This document shows, piece after piece, positions 9,547-18,838 of a stretch of 64,000 bases of DNA (within the stretch, counting starts at the first letter, position 1; each line of letters starts with the position of its first letter). The notes beneath the pieces are model-generated. The model was not told the origin of the DNA. It ran no database searches and saw nothing but the letters and a program-made list of their open reading frames with translations. This DNA comes from Sphingomonas aerophila (GTDB lineage: Bacteria; Pseudomonadota; Alphaproteobacteria; Sphingomonadales; Sphingomonadaceae): positions 248,001-312,000 of the forward strand of contig NZ_JACIJK010000002.1 of the NCBI RefSeq assembly GCF_014199305.1. Direction: 5' to 3'. The position numbers and the translations under genes are program-made.

Positions 9547-10055
9547 AACTGCCCTTCCGTCACTGTTACGCTGACGACATAACCGACGTGACCGGCCATG
9601 GTTTCCGAGCCGGTGCCGCGTGACGCGTTCCAGGCGAGTCCATCGGGGCCTGACGTACCCGCCCTTTTTCCCGGGCTAGCCATCCTCGCAGCCGGAAGAG
9701 CCCCCGCTCTGCAGCCGCCCACAAAGTCGGCGCTCGCCTGCGGCGTCCGATCAGTTCTGGTAGCGGCACTGGTCTCGTTCCTAGTCGGCGCGGCGGCGCT
9801 GCCGTCAGCCTGAGCCGTCATCGCCGGCCTTGTCTACTCCGTCTGGGCGGCTGCTACAGCGCCGGCTCTGTCGCGGCGATGCCTTCGCTGCGTCGCGCCT
9901 GGGCTTTGGGACTACCCTGAAGATAGCCCCCTCAAGCCAGCTCGCGACGGCCATTGTGCGTGACCAGCCCGGGCTGGAACTCAAGGCAAGGCCAGTAACA
10001 GTATCTCCCTGCCGGGTGCAGCGTCGGTCCTTGCGGGTGTGGTGCTGGTCCGCCG
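9547..10055. other. gene-poor interval between the L,D-transpeptidase and thiE-like genes
   Basis: About 510 bases with no convincing gene. Short frames exist on both strands: a 71-residue plus-strand frame at 9598-9813 with a hydrophobic C-terminus, and a 92-residue minus-strand frame at 9543-9821. Both have third-position base use much less GC-biased than the neighbours, and neither resembles a family I know. The interval should contain the promoter of the cell-wall genes near its left end. Confidence 0.5.
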
Positions 10056-10733
10056 TTAACCGAGCAGGTCCGCAAAATTCCGCACCGCCGCAGCCTCATC
10101 GCCGTTCCAAACCGCCCCGCTTACCGCCAGGAAGTCCGCGCCCGCCGCCACCAGAGGGGCCGCGTTGGCGGGCGTGATGCCGCCAATCGCGACGCAGGGC
10201 AGCTCGAACACCGTTGACCACCAGGACAGGATGACCGGATCGGCGCGATGGCTCACCTCTTTGGTCGTGGTTGGGTAGAAACCGCCGAACGCGACATAGT
10301 CGGCGCCTGCCTCCCCCGCTTCCATCGCCAAGTGCCGGCTGTCGTGACAGGTCACGCCAATCTGGGCGTTCGGGCCGAGCGCCGTCCGCGCCTCCCGGGG
10401 GTCTCCATCATCCTGGCCCAGATGCACGCCATCCGCACCCAGCCGCTTGGCCAGCGAGATCGAGTCGTTGACGATAAAGGCGACCTCGCGATCCGCGCAG
10501 ACGCGCTGCAACGGCTCCGCCAGCCGTGCGGCGTCATGCTGGCCAACGTCCTTTACCCGGAACTGAAACGCCGCGACGGGCCCGGCATCGAGTGCGCGCG
10601 CCAGCCGCTCAGGGAAGCCGCCGCCCACGTCCAGGGGCGACACGAGATACAGCTGGCACGGCGGCCGGCGCACATCGCGCGTGAAGTTGGCGGCGAAGTC
10701 TGGATCCATCGGTCCAAGCGGGTCATCGGTCAT
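10056..10733 (-). CDS. thiE: thiamine phosphate synthase-like protein
   Basis: ThiE joins HMP-pyrophosphate and thiazole phosphate to make thiamine phosphate. The 225-residue product has the TIM-barrel pattern of the family: QFRVKD (usual QxRxK), [24 protein letters not shown], then [22 protein letters not shown], and the phosphate-binding [10 protein letters not shown] near the end. The core matches ThiE or TenI-like proteins. No other thiamine gene is adjacent; it sits downstream of aldolase in the glycolytic cluster, so a TenI-like role is possible. An extra N-terminal 25 residues precede the barrel. Confidence 0.85.
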   Translation of the reverse strand: MTDDPLGPMDPDFAANFTRDVRRPPCQLYLVSPLDVGGGFPERLARALDAGPVAAFQFRVKDVGQHDAARLAEPLQRVCADREVAFIVNDSISLAKRLGADGVHLGQDDGDPREARTALGPNAQIGVTCHDSRHLAMEAGEAGADYVAFGGFYPTTTKEVSHRADPVILSWWSTVFELPCVAIGGITPANAAPLVAAGADFLAVSGAVWNGDEAAAVRNFADLLG

Positions 10734-10778
10734 CCCCGCCGGTTAGCGCTCCAAGCTTCGCCGCGAAAGCACTTGCTT

Positions 10779-11687
10779 TCAGGCAGGGTCCACGGCCTTG
10801 TGGACCGAAGCCTGATAGATCTCCTCGATCGCCTCGCTCAGCGCCCGATCGAAGGCATCCTCGCCCATGTCGACGTGCAAGTCCTCCAGCAAGGCACGGC
10901 TGAAGCTCGCAATCACGCCGCGGTTGCGGGCCAGCTCGGCGCAGGCCTCGGCGCGGTGATAGCCACCAGACAGAGCCACGACGTGCAGCACGCGCGGATG
11001 GTCGACCAGCGTGTCGTATAGACCCGGGGTTTCGGGCAGCGACAGCTTGAGCATGACCTGGTCGTCGCCGGTCAACCCGTCCAAGGCCTCGTGCAGGCCG
11101 TCGCGCAGCAGGACGTCCGCCGCCCCGCGCTCCGGGCTCTTGATGTTGACTTCGGGCTCGATGATCGGGACGAGGCCGTGGGCCAGGACCTCTCGCGCGA
11201 CCTCGAACTGCTGGCGCACGATTGCGTCGATGCCGTTCTTGTTGGCAAGGTTGACGACCGAACGTTCCTTGGTCCCGAACACGCCCAACCCGCGCGCCCG
11301 GTCGAGCAAGTCGCCCAGTCCGGGTATCGGCTTCATCAACTGAACGCCGTCTGCCTCCGGTTGCAGGCCCTTGTCGATTTTCAGGAACGGCACCACCCCG
11401 CGATCGTGCAGTGCATGGGGCACCGGCTTGCCGGCAGCCTGGCCGTCCAGGGTGCGCTCAAACAGAATCGCGCCCACCACCTTGTCACCCGTGAATGAGG
11501 GTGAGGTGATAATCCGGGCGCGCATCTGGTGGATCAGCGCATACATCTCCTCGTCGGTCGACCAGGAGCCCTCTGCAATGCCATAGCCTTCCAGCGCCTT
11601 GGGGGTCGATCCGCCGCTCTGGTCGAGCGCGGCGATGAAGCCCCGCCCGTCGGCGATCCTGGCGGTCATGGCAGCCTTGTCCATCAT
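10779..11687 (-). CDS. fructose-bisphosphate aldolase, class I
   Basis: The enzyme splits fructose-1,6-bisphosphate to triose phosphates through a lysine Schiff base. The 302-residue product has the N-terminal FIAALDQSGGSTPKAL, the GAILFERT segment, PFLKIDKGL, and PIIEPEVNIKSPERG, typical of the bacterial class I aldolases of about 300 residues. MLKLSLPE contains the likely Schiff-base lysine region. Several ATGs occur near the start (11687, 11684, 11669); GGGGGAG lies right before the first two. It follows pgk by about 28 bases and is probably cotranscribed with it. Confidence 0.9.
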   Translation of the reverse strand: MMDKAAMTARIADGRGFIAALDQSGGSTPKALEGYGIAEGSWSTDEEMYALIHQMRARIITSPSFTGDKVVGAILFERTLDGQAAGKPVPHALHDRGVVPFLKIDKGLQPEADGVQLMKPIPGLGDLLDRARGLGVFGTKERSVVNLANKNGIDAIVRQQFEVAREVLAHGLVPIIEPEVNIKSPERGAADVLLRDGLHEALDGLTGDDQVMLKLSLPETPGLYDTLVDHPRVLHVVALSGGYHRAEACAELARNRGVIASFSRALLEDLHVDMGEDAFDRALSEAIEEIYQASVHKAVDPA

Positions 11688-11715
11688 CTCTCCCCCGTAT
11701 CGTTATACTAACCGA

Positions 11716-12903
11716 TCAACGCGTCAGCGCGGCCACTCCTGGCAACTCACGCCCTTCCATCCATTCCAGGAAGGCACCACCCGCGGTGGATACGAAGGTA
11801 AACTGGTCTGCGACACCCGCCTGGTTGAGTGCTGCCACCGTGTCGCCACCGCCAGCGACCGACACCAGGCTACCATCACCTGTCAGCGCTGCCGCCGTGC
11901 GTGCGAGTGCGACGGTTGCCGTGTCGAAGGGCGGCGTCTCAAACGCGCCCAGCGGCCCGTTCCACACCAGCGTACGGCAGTTCTTCAGCACATCGCCAAG
12001 CGACTCGACCGCGGCCGGACCGACGTCAAGGATCATCTCATCCGGCGCGACCTCATGCACGTTGACAGTGCGGACCGGCGGGTTCGCGCGAAACTCGGTC
12101 GCGACAACGACGTCGTAAGGAAGGTGCACGGTACAGCCGGCCCGGTCGGCCGCTTCCATGATCTCGTCCGCGGTACCAGTCAGGTCATGCTCGCACAGTG
12201 ACTTGCCGACATTGACGCCGCGCGCCGCAAGAAAGGTGTTGGCCATACCCCCGCCGATGATCAGGTGATCGACGCGCGCGACAAGGTGCTTCAGCACGTC
12301 GAGCTTGGTGGACACCTTTGCCCCGCCAACCACCGCCGCGACCGGATGCTGGGGACTGCCCAGCGCCTTGTCCAGCGCGTCGAGTTCCGCCTCCATGGCT
12401 CGGCCCGCAAAAGCCGGCAGGCGGTGGGCAAGCCCCTCGGTCGAGGCGTGTGCGCGATGCGCGGCGGAGAAGGCGTCGTTGACGTATAGGTTCCCCAGCG
12501 CAGCGAAACGCTCGACAACGGCGGGATCGTTCTTTTCCTCGCCGCCGAAGAAGCGCGTGTTCTCCAGCACGGCAATGTCGCCCGGCTGCAAGGTCGCGAC
12601 TGCGGCCGTGTCGCCCTCCCAATCGATGTAGCGGACCGGCCGGCCGAGCACCGTCTCATACGCCTTGGTCACCAACGCCAACGAGAATTCCGGGCTCGGC
12701 ACCTTGGGTCGGCCGAAATGGGCCAGCACCAGCACGATCGCACCCCGGTCGGATAATTCGGTCACGGTCGGGATGGTCGCGCGCAGCCGCGTGTCGTCGG
12801 TAACGGCCCCGTCCGCCATCGGCACATTCAGGTCCTCCCTGACCAGCACGCGCTTGCCCGTGACGTCACCCATGTCGTCCAGCGTCTTGAACGGTTTGCT
12901 CAT
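11716..12903 (-). CDS. pgk: phosphoglycerate kinase
   Basis: This glycolytic enzyme interconverts 1,3-bisphosphoglycerate and 3-phosphoglycerate with ATP. The 395-residue product shows [13 protein letters not shown] at the substrate site, [20 protein letters not shown], and WNGPLGAFE, with the glycine-rich [18 protein letters not shown] near the end. The ATG at 12903 overlaps the MOSC gene stop as ATGA, so a longer frame upstream is not needed. Length is normal for bacterial Pgk. Confidence 0.97.
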   Translation of the reverse strand: MSKPFKTLDDMGDVTGKRVLVREDLNVPMADGAVTDDTRLRATIPTVTELSDRGAIVLVLAHFGRPKVPSPEFSLALVTKAYETVLGRPVRYIDWEGDTAAVATLQPGDIAVLENTRFFGGEEKNDPAVVERFAALGNLYVNDAFSAAHRAHASTEGLAHRLPAFAGRAMEAELDALDKALGSPQHPVAAVVGGAKVSTKLDVLKHLVARVDHLIIGGGMANTFLAARGVNVGKSLCEHDLTGTADEIMEAADRAGCTVHLPYDVVVATEFRANPPVRTVNVHEVAPDEMILDVGPAAVESLGDVLKNCRTLVWNGPLGAFETPPFDTATVALARTAAALTGDGSLVSVAGGGDTVAALNQAGVADQFTFVSTAGGAFLEWMEGRELPGVAALTR

Positions 12904-13412
12904 GGTATCTCGATCCTGATCAGGTCGCCGACCGCGATACGGCCGCCTTGTTTCACTCGTGTGCACGCGCCCGCGCGCCAGTCCGGCATCAACGCCGCGA
13001 ACAGGCCGGGGATGATCCGGTCCATGCGATGGCACGGGTCGCATTCCACCGTTACTTCCAGCACGACATCGGCGCCCACGCGTATCAGCGCGCCAGGGAC
13101 TTGTGGCAGATCGAGATGGTCGACCAGCAGGTTAACCCGCCGCTCCTGCCAGGGAAGCGAATGGCCCAACTCCCGCATGGCGGCGTCCCAATCGCCACGC
13201 TCCATCAGCGTGACCTGCCGCCTGCCCTTGCCGCCCGGCTTTACCGCCCCGCGAAAGTCGCCCGTGATCCCGGCCTCGACCGTCACTGTCGCCTCCGTCA
13301 GCACCTCCATCGGTGCCTTCGGGTAAGCGTGGCGCGCGATACCGGCGAGAACGCCCGTCAGCGTGTCGCCGAGCGGGGCCTCGCCGGTCAGGAGCCGGGA
13401 CGGCGCGTTCAC
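12900..13412 (-). CDS. MOSC domain-containing protein
   Basis: MOSC domains are beta-barrels found in molybdenum-cofactor sulfurases and in bacterial YiiM/YuaD-type proteins that act on N-hydroxylated compounds or molybdenum cofactor. The product has [16 protein letters not shown] and [16 protein letters not shown] near the front and ends GDLIRIEI, with a conserved Cys in [12 protein letters not shown]. The GTG at 13412, three bases after the gap stop, gives 170 residues and keeps the whole domain. Its place between gap and pgk is unusual for function but the overlaps show it is one operon. Confidence 0.85.
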   Translation of the reverse strand: MNAPSRLLTGEAPLGDTLTGVLAGIARHAYPKAPMEVLTEATVTVEAGITGDFRGAVKPGGKGRRQVTLMERGDWDAAMRELGHSLPWQERRVNLLVDHLDLPQVPGALIRVGADVVLEVTVECDPCHRMDRIIPGLFAALMPDWRAGACTRVKQGGRIAVGDLIRIEIP

Positions 13413-13416
13413 CGCG

Positions 13417-14427
13417 TCAGAGGAACTTTGCCATCGCGGTGGCGGTGTCCACCATGCGGTTGGAGAAGCCCCATTCATTGTCGTACCAGCTGACCACGCG
13501 GACCAGCTTGCCGTCGATTACCGCGGTTTCCAGGCTGTCGACCGTGGACGAGGCCGGCGTGTGCTGGATGTCGATCGAGACCAGCGGCTCGTCCGTATAT
13601 TCGAGCACACCCTGCAAGGGACCGCTCTCCGCCGCCGCCTTCAGGATCGCGTTCACCTCGTCCCGCGTCGTGTCGCGCCCTGGCTGGAAGGTCAGGTCGA
13701 CCAGGCTGCCGTCCGGCACCGGCACGCGCACCGCCGACCCGTCGAGCTTGCCCTTCAGCTCCGGCAGCACCTCGCCAACCGCGCGGGCAGCGCCGGTGGT
13801 GGTGGGGATGATGCTCATTGCCGCCGCGCGCGCACGGCGCAGGTCGGGATGGATTTGGTCCAGGATCTTCTGGTCGTTGGTGTAAGCGTGGATCGTGGTC
13901 ATCAGACCACGCTCAATGCCGATGCTGTCGTTCAGCACCTTGGCGACTGGCGCCAGGCAGTTGGTGGTGCAGCTCGCGTTCGACACGATGGTGTGCTCGG
14001 CGGTCAGCTTGTCATGATTGACGCCGTATACGACGGTCAGGTCCACCTTCTTGCCCGGCGCGGAGATCAGCACCTTCTTCGCGCCGGCATCCAGGTGCTT
14101 CTGGCAGCTGTCGCGATCGGTGAAGAAGCCGGTGCACTCAAGCACCAGGTCTACGCCCAGCTCGCGGTGCGGCAGGTTGGCGGGATCGCGCTCGGCAGTG
14201 ACGCGGATGCGCTTGCCATCGATGACCAGGTCATTGCCCTCGGCCGTCACGGAGCCTGGCCATATGCCGTGGATGCTGTCGCGCTTGAAAAGCCAGGCGT
14301 TCGACTTGGCATCGGCCAGGTCGTTGATCGTCACCAGCTCCAGCGTTTCATCGCCGCGCTCCAGCATCGCGCGCGCGACCAGGCGACCGATACGCCCGAA
14401 GCCATTGATCGCAACCTTGACCGTCAT
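13417..14427 (-). CDS. gap: glyceraldehyde-3-phosphate dehydrogenase, type I
   Basis: Gap oxidises glyceraldehyde-3-phosphate to 1,3-bisphosphoglycerate with NAD. The 336-residue product has the Rossmann start [16 protein letters not shown], the active-site [17 protein letters not shown], and [13 protein letters not shown] near the C-terminus. The ATG at 14427 matches the family start [11 protein letters not shown]; the frame is open further upstream, but only through sequence with no homology. It is first in the gap, MOSC, pgk, aldolase order. Confidence 0.97.
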   Translation of the reverse strand: MTVKVAINGFGRIGRLVARAMLERGDETLELVTINDLADAKSNAWLFKRDSIHGIWPGSVTAEGNDLVIDGKRIRVTAERDPANLPHRELGVDLVLECTGFFTDRDSCQKHLDAGAKKVLISAPGKKVDLTVVYGVNHDKLTAEHTIVSNASCTTNCLAPVAKVLNDSIGIERGLMTTIHAYTNDQKILDQIHPDLRRARAAAMSIIPTTTGAARAVGEVLPELKGKLDGSAVRVPVPDGSLVDLTFQPGRDTTRDEVNAILKAAAESGPLQGVLEYTDEPLVSIDIQHTPASSTVDSLETAVIDGKLVRVVSWYDNEWGFSNRMVDTATAMAKFL

Positions 14428-14462
14428 CGCCTGCTCGCTCCCGAAGTGAGGTTGGGAGGCCT

Positions 14463-14489
14463 TTGACGGCCCGCAGCGGGGCCTGTCAA
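14463..14489. promoter_or_regulatory. imperfect palindrome upstream of gap containing a TTGACA
   Basis: On the gap strand the sequence reads TTGACAGGCCC, six bases, then GGGCCGTCAA, an inverted repeat with one extra base in one arm. It starts 36 bases upstream of the gap start codon. The left arm includes a perfect TTGACA at 14484-14489, which could be a -35 element; the expected -10 is poor. It may be an operator for a glycolytic regulator or a small hairpin in the leader. Confidence 0.35.
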
Positions 14490-14550
14490 CCATTCCCACG
14501 GCGTATGAAAACCCGCTTGTCGCGTCGTCTCTCCATGCTATCGCGCGCCG

Positions 14551-14733
14551 ATGGCAGAGCCCTCCACCGCCGCCGACCGGATCGAGGCCGCGATCATTCG
14601 GATCGAGGCTGCCGTTGCCGCTCGCGCCGCCGACGCCCGCGACCTTTCCACCCGTCATGAGGCGCTGCGGGCGCGCATGGCGGAAGCGGTCGCCGCGCTG
14701 GACGATGTCATAGCCCGGCGGCCGGAGGAATAA
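14551..14733 (+). CDS. small alpha-helical protein upstream of zapA
   Basis: The 60-residue product is almost entirely Ala, Arg and Glu with heptad-like spacing ([20 protein letters not shown]) and looks like a short coiled coil. It ends by overlapping the zapA start (TAATGG), so it is very probably cotranslated with zapA. Small coiled-coil proteins of this kind commonly sit before zapA in sphingomonads and other alphaproteobacteria. Exact function unknown; a partner in division is plausible from position only. Confidence 0.65.
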   Translation: MAEPSTAADRIEAAIIRIEAAVAARAADARDLSTRHEALRARMAEAVAALDDVIARRPEE

Positions 14734-15038
14734 TGGCAGAGATTTCGATCACGATTGGCGGCCGACCGCATCGGATCGCCTGCCGCGATGGCGAAGAGGA
14801 TCGCGTGCGCCAGCTCGCCGCGATGATCGATGAGCGCTGGGCACCAGCGGAGCGCGCGGCCGGGCTGAACAGCGAACGCGCCTTTCTTCTTGTCGCCCTA
14901 ATGCTCGCCGACGACCTGGACGAATTGGAACGGCGCCCGCCTGTTGGCGCCGCGGTAAGCGACGCAGCACTGGCGCGGATCGCCGATCGGCTGGAGCGGC
15001 TCGCGTCAGCCCTTGAGCAAACGCCTCCGAGCGCCTAG
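14733..15038 (+). CDS. zapA: cell division protein ZapA
   Basis: ZapA binds and bundles FtsZ filaments at the division site. The 101-residue product has the expected N-terminal beta-hairpin [20 protein letters not shown], then [15 protein letters not shown] and a long C-terminal helix with [16 protein letters not shown]. Size and plan match ZapA. The gene lies before a probable 6S RNA and the 5-formyltetrahydrofolate cyclo-ligase gene, the classic bacterial arrangement. Confidence 0.92.
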   Translation: MAEISITIGGRPHRIACRDGEEDRVRQLAAMIDERWAPAERAAGLNSERAFLLVALMLADDLDELERRPPVGAAVSDAALARIADRLERLASALEQTPPSA

Positions 15039-15191
15039 ATCAGATGATGGCGGGCACTGCCCGGTACGAGCCATCGATTATCCCTGAGGCTATTCATCAT
15101 CCATGGGGGCTGTCCCTGCACAGATCCTGGTCTGACGTATATGGTCCCCACCTGACGTACCGGGCGTCAGAGGATATTTCGGCAAACGGCC
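15039..15191 (+). ncRNA. ssrS: probable 6S RNA (boundaries approximate)
   Basis: The stretch between zapA and the cyclo-ligase gene is where 6S RNA is encoded in many proteobacteria; 6S RNA mimics an open promoter and binds sigma-70 RNA polymerase. Two nested complementary pairs can close the fold: GCCCGGTAC at 15059-15067 with GTACCGGGC at 15157-15165, and ATCCCTGAGGC at 15080-15090 with GCGTCAGAGGAT at 15163-15174, with small bulges. They overlap at 15163-15165, so not every base pairs in both. GGGGGCTGTCCCTG resembles the conserved 6S side. Supported by position and pairing; a covariance search was not possible. Confidence 0.5.
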
Positions 15192-15746
15192 ATGGCGGTC
15201 CCGCCACCCGCTCCCAGCGTTAAGAACGATTTGCGCCGCAGCCTCCGGGCCGTGCGCAGGGGTGCGGCTGGCCGCATCGTGCCCGCTGCCCAGGCTTTCA
15301 TTGATCGGCTGCGTCCCGGACTGACGGTTGCGTCCTATCACCCGGTCGGCGGAGAGGCCGATCCGCAGCTGCTCAACGCTGCGACACAGGCGGCGGGCTG
15401 TCGCCTTGCCCTGCCCTATGTGATCGACCGGGCGACACCGATGATCTTTCTTGCCTGGGATGGCGGAACGCTTCTGCCCGGTCCGTTCGGGCTGCAACAG
15501 CTATCCCCTGACGCACCCGGGGTTACGCCGGACATCATCCTGACGCCCCTTGTCGGGTTCGACCGCGCCGGCAATCGCCTCGGCCAGGGCGCCGGCCATT
15601 ACGACCGCGCCTTTGCCGAATACCCGCAGGCCTGGCGGGTCGGCGTTGCCTTTTCGATTCAGGAAGTTGCGCAACTACCTTGCGACCCATGGGACGTTCC
15701 GCTCAACGCCATCGCCACCGATACAGAATGGATTACACCTGCATGA
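15192..15746 (+). CDS. 5-formyltetrahydrofolate cyclo-ligase
   Basis: The enzyme converts 5-formyl-THF to 5,10-methenyl-THF with ATP. The 184-residue product has the basic N-terminus KNDLRRSLRAVRR, the central PLVGFDRAGNRLGQGAGHYDR (split here as FDRAGNRLGQGAGHYDR) that forms the nucleotide loop, and a C-terminal region ending VPLNAIATDTEWI. Length is typical. It follows the probable 6S RNA and overlaps the DUF2842 gene as ATGA. Confidence 0.93.
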   Translation: MAVPPPAPSVKNDLRRSLRAVRRGAAGRIVPAAQAFIDRLRPGLTVASYHPVGGEADPQLLNAATQAAGCRLALPYVIDRATPMIFLAWDGGTLLPGPFGLQQLSPDAPGVTPDIILTPLVGFDRAGNRLGQGAGHYDRAFAEYPQAWRVGVAFSIQEVAQLPCDPWDVPLNAIATDTEWITPA

Positions 15747-15949
15747 CCCCAACCTGGCGCAAGCCCGCTGGCATCTTCATCATTCTGGCCTTGATCGCCG
15801 TCTGGTCAATCCTGATCGCCAGTGCGTCCGCACTGGTTGGCAACTGGGCGTGGCCGCTCCAGCTCGGCTTTTACCTGGTCACAGGGATCGTGTGGATCGC
15901 GCCGCTGAAACCGTTGCTGCTGTGGATGGAAACTGGTCGCTGGCGCTGA
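15743..15949 (+). CDS. DUF2842 family small membrane protein
   Basis: The 68-residue product has two hydrophobic segments (about residues 9-30 and 36-60) joined by a short loop, ending PLKPLLLWMETGRW. This matches DUF2842, a family of unknown function in alphaproteobacteria. I chose the ATG at 15743 because it overlaps the cyclo-ligase stop as ATGA. The last nucleotides lie about 33 bases from the tRNA-Asp terminator, in opposite orientation. Confidence 0.8.
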   Translation: MTPTWRKPAGIFIILALIAVWSILIASASALVGNWAWPLQLGFYLVTGIVWIAPLKPLLLWMETGRWR

Positions 15950-15981
15950 GCGCTGCTTGCGATGTCACCGAAACGCTTCAG

Positions 15982-16006
15982 AAAAAGCGCCACCCATTAG
16001 AAAGGG

Positions 16007-16012
<6 letters not shown>
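15982..16012 (-). terminator. rho-independent terminator of tRNA-Asp, overlapping the tRNA 3' end
   Basis: On the minus strand a perfect 9-bp stem (GCGCCACCC / GGGTGGCGC) with an 8-base loop is followed at once by five T residues at 15986-15982. The 5' arm of this stem contains the last bases of the tRNA, including its encoded CCA, so terminator and mature tRNA end share sequence. Confidence 0.85.
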
Positions 16013-16083
<71 letters not shown>

Positions 16084-16128
16084 TTGGAAGCGTTGTGGAG
16101 GGCCAACTAGGCGAGGGTCCGGGGGGTG

Positions 16129-17376
16129 TCAACCGCCTGTTTCGTCATCTTCGCCACTTCCGCCAAATCGCCACCGCCGACGCTCGCGCGCGGGCTGGAC
16201 CAGCGTGCCATGCTCGAACAGGAAGCCGGCGATGTCGGGTTTGCCCGCCGCACCCGCGACCGTTTGGATGATGATCAGCAGCGGCACGGCGAGCAGCGCG
16301 CCCGTGGTGCCCCACACCCAACTCCAGAAGCTGAGCGAGACGAGGATCAGCAGCGGACTGATCGTCAGCCGGTGCCCGACTACGAAGGGCGTGACCAGAT
16401 TGGCCTCGATCAGGTGGCAACCATACATGAGCGCGGGCGGCACCAGCGCCGTCCAGATATCGGCAAAGGTCATCAGCCCGCCGATCGCGAGCAGGAACGC
16501 CGCCACCACCGGTCCAAAATATGGAATATAGTTCAGCAGCGCGACGACTCCGCCCCACATTAACGGATAAGGCATGTCGAGCAGGTACAACGCGCCCGCC
16601 ACGATCCCGCCAAGGATCAGGTTGATGACCGTGATCGTGCCGAGATAGGCGGACACGTCATCGACCACGTCCTGGATCACCCGCGCGGTTGCCATGGCGC
16701 CGTCGAAGCTCGACCGGCCGGCGATGGTGCGCTTCCGCATCCGCGTCCAACCCGATAGAAAGAAGAACACGACCAGCACGGCAAAGATGAACTGCACGAT
16801 CAGCGCCGGAGCCGACGTAGCCGCGAGTTCCAGGATCGAACTGGGCGGCGCGACGGCCGCATTGCTCGTTCGCCGAACCGGTGCGTCCGCAACCGCCCGC
16901 AGGGTCCGGTTCACGTACTTTTCCAGGTTGGAATACAGGTCCAGGAGCGGCGCCAGATTGTTCTGGATCCGATCGATCCGGGTCGGCAGCAGCCTGAAAA
17001 AATCCGTCGCCGGCACCACGATGGCGGCAATCGCGACATTGGCGGCGATCAGGAACAGCAAAATGCACAGGATGGCGGCCAGCGCGGACGGTACGCCGCG
17101 CCGCTCCAGCCATTCCAGCACGGGGACCATCGCGATTGCGATCACCAGCGCGACGGTGACCGGCAGAAAGAACTCCGCGCCGGATTTCAGCGCGAATGGC
17201 ACGGCGAGCATCAGCCCGACACTCGCCACCAGCACCAAGGCCGCCAGCAGGCGGTCCCGCCGCGCCGCGATGCGCCCGATCTCTCCCACGCCGCCATTGG
17301 CCGCGACCATGGCGGCAGCGGACACTTCCTCTTCGGCCGAGGGAAACAGGGTATCGCTTGAAGCTGGATCCGCCAT
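16129..17376 (-). CDS. AI-2E family transporter (PerM/TqsA-like permease)
   Basis: The 415-residue product has about eight hydrophobic segments: pairs near residues 44-80 and 95-120, then a long soluble part (about 125-205) and a further membrane block to residue 375. This is the plan of the AI-2E exporter family. The motif PYPLMWGGVVALLNYIPYFGP near residues 268-288 is its most diagnostic part (proline-rich loop). Substrate cannot be told; members export autoinducer 2 or are Na+/H+ antiporters. An N-terminal 40 residues are acidic and cytosolic. Confidence 0.85.
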   Translation of the reverse strand: MADPASSDTLFPSAEEEVSAAAMVAANGGVGEIGRIAARRDRLLAALVLVASVGLMLAVPFALKSGAEFFLPVTVALVIAIAMVPVLEWLERRGVPSALAAILCILLFLIAANVAIAAIVVPATDFFRLLPTRIDRIQNNLAPLLDLYSNLEKYVNRTLRAVADAPVRRTSNAAVAPPSSILELAATSAPALIVQFIFAVLVVFFFLSGWTRMRKRTIAGRSSFDGAMATARVIQDVVDDVSAYLGTITVINLILGGIVAGALYLLDMPYPLMWGGVVALLNYIPYFGPVVAAFLLAIGGLMTFADIWTALVPPALMYGCHLIEANLVTPFVVGHRLTISPLLILVSLSFWSWVWGTTGALLAVPLLIIIQTVAGAAGKPDIAGFLFEHGTLVQPARERRRWRFGGSGEDDETGG

Positions 17377-17469
17377 GCCTCACCGTAGCGGGCGCAAGGG
17401 CATCCTGTCACCCGGCATGCAGCCGATTTGGACCTTGCCGACGTCATCGCCGCAGGGCACGAAAGGGCC

Positions 17470-18789
17470 ATGAACCCGCGCCTTCTCCTCCTTGCCGCCC
17501 CCTTGCTCGTCGCTGCCGGCCCCGCGCCACGTGCCGATCCCGCCGCGCTGAAGCGCACCACCAGCGCGCTGGTTGGTTTCGGGACCCGGCACACGCTGTC
17601 GACCACCACTGATCCCAATCGCGGCATCGGCGCTGCCCGCCGCTGGACCGCCGCTCGGTTCGAGGCGATCGGGCGCGATTGTGGCGGCTGCCTGAAGGTT
17701 GAAACGATCGGCCGCAGCTTCACGGGCCCGCGCGCGCCGAACGGCGTCCGGGTGGAGGATGTGCTCGCGGTCCAGCGGGGCACCGGCGATCCGAACCGCG
17801 TGGTGATCGTGCAGGGCCATATCGACAGCCGCGTCAACGACGTCATGGACGTGACGACGGATGCCCCGGGCGCCAATGACGACGCTTCTGGCGTTGCTCT
17901 GGTGATGGAGGCCGCCCGCCTGCTCAGCCGGGAAAAGCTCGCGGGCACCATTGTTTACGCGGCGCTGTCTGGCGAGGAGCAGGGCCTGTGGGGCGGGCAG
18001 TTGCTGGCCGAAACGGCAAAGGCGCGTGGCTGGCAGGTCGCGGCCGTGCTCAACAACGACATTGTTGGCAACACCCACGGCATCGGTGGTGAGCACGTCG
18101 ACAACCTTGTGCGCGTGTTTTCCGAAGGGATCGGCTCGTCCGCGGACGCCGACCCCAAGGGACAGCGCGCGATCGGGGCAGAGGACGACGGCCCCTCGCG
18201 TGCGTTAGCAAAGGCCGCCGTTCGCGCTGCCGCCGCAGACCGCGGGATCGGACTTGAAGCAGTCGCAATCCGCCGTGCCGACCGCTTCCAGCGCGGCGGC
18301 GACCATCTGCCGTTCCTTGAGGCTGGATTCCCCGCGATCCGGTTCACCGAAGCGACCGAGAACTATGATCGCCAGCATCAGACGATCCGCACCGAGGGCG
18401 CGCGCCGCTATGGCGACACAATCGAGTTCGTGGATTTCCCGTACCTCGCTAAGGTGACGCAGCTCAACATGGCCTTGCTGCGTCAGCTCGCCGCCGCACC
18501 CGCGGCGCCGGCCCGCGCCTCCATCGCAGGCGCGCTCAGCGACGACACGCGCGTGACCTGGGCCGCGGTGCCGGCCGCTGCCGGCTACCGGATCCGCTGG
18601 CGCCGCGGAGACGGCAACGCCTGGACGGACAGCCGCGACGTGCCGGCATCGGCGACGCTGCTCGACCTGCCGCGTGTGAACATCGATGATCACTTTTTTG
18701 GCGTGTCCGCGCTGGCGACCGATGGATCGGAGAGCCTGGTGACGTTCGCCGGGGTCCCTCCGCGGCCGGCACCCGGGACCGCGCGCTGA
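17470..18789 (+). CDS. M28 family zinc peptidase, secreted
   Basis: The 439-residue product starts MNPRLLLLAAPLLVAAGPAP, a signal peptide. M28 peptidases are aminopeptidases with two zinc ions, and the ligands are visible in order: GHIDSR, GANDDASG, GEEQGLWG, NNDIVGN and YDRQHQT. A C-terminal segment of about 95 residues (from near 345) resembles a fibronectin-type fold (TRVTWAAVPAAAGYRIRWRR). I chose the ATG at 17470 rather than an earlier frame because it begins the signal peptide. It is divergent from the permease gene. Confidence 0.88.
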   Translation: MNPRLLLLAAPLLVAAGPAPRADPAALKRTTSALVGFGTRHTLSTTTDPNRGIGAARRWTAARFEAIGRDCGGCLKVETIGRSFTGPRAPNGVRVEDVLAVQRGTGDPNRVVIVQGHIDSRVNDVMDVTTDAPGANDDASGVALVMEAARLLSREKLAGTIVYAALSGEEQGLWGGQLLAETAKARGWQVAAVLNNDIVGNTHGIGGEHVDNLVRVFSEGIGSSADADPKGQRAIGAEDDGPSRALAKAAVRAAAADRGIGLEAVAIRRADRFQRGGDHLPFLEAGFPAIRFTEATENYDRQHQTIRTEGARRYGDTIEFVDFPYLAKVTQLNMALLRQLAAAPAAPARASIAGALSDDTRVTWAAVPAAAGYRIRWRRGDGNAWTDSRDVPASATLLDLPRVNIDDHFFGVSALATDGSESLVTFAGVPPRPAPGTAR

Positions 18790-18838
18790 GCGGATCACCG
18801 ACGCCGGAACGATAGGCCGCGCCCGACGCTACCACGCG

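Noticed and set aside
9598..9813. 71-codon plus-strand frame with a hydrophobic C-terminus
   Set aside because: Weak codon bias, no ribosome site, no known family; left within the gene-poor interval.
9543..9821. 92-codon minus-strand frame whose stop overlaps the L,D-transpeptidase start (ATGA)
   Set aside because: The overlap is tempting, but base use at third positions is much less biased than in neighbours and no motif is seen. A chance frame is more likely.
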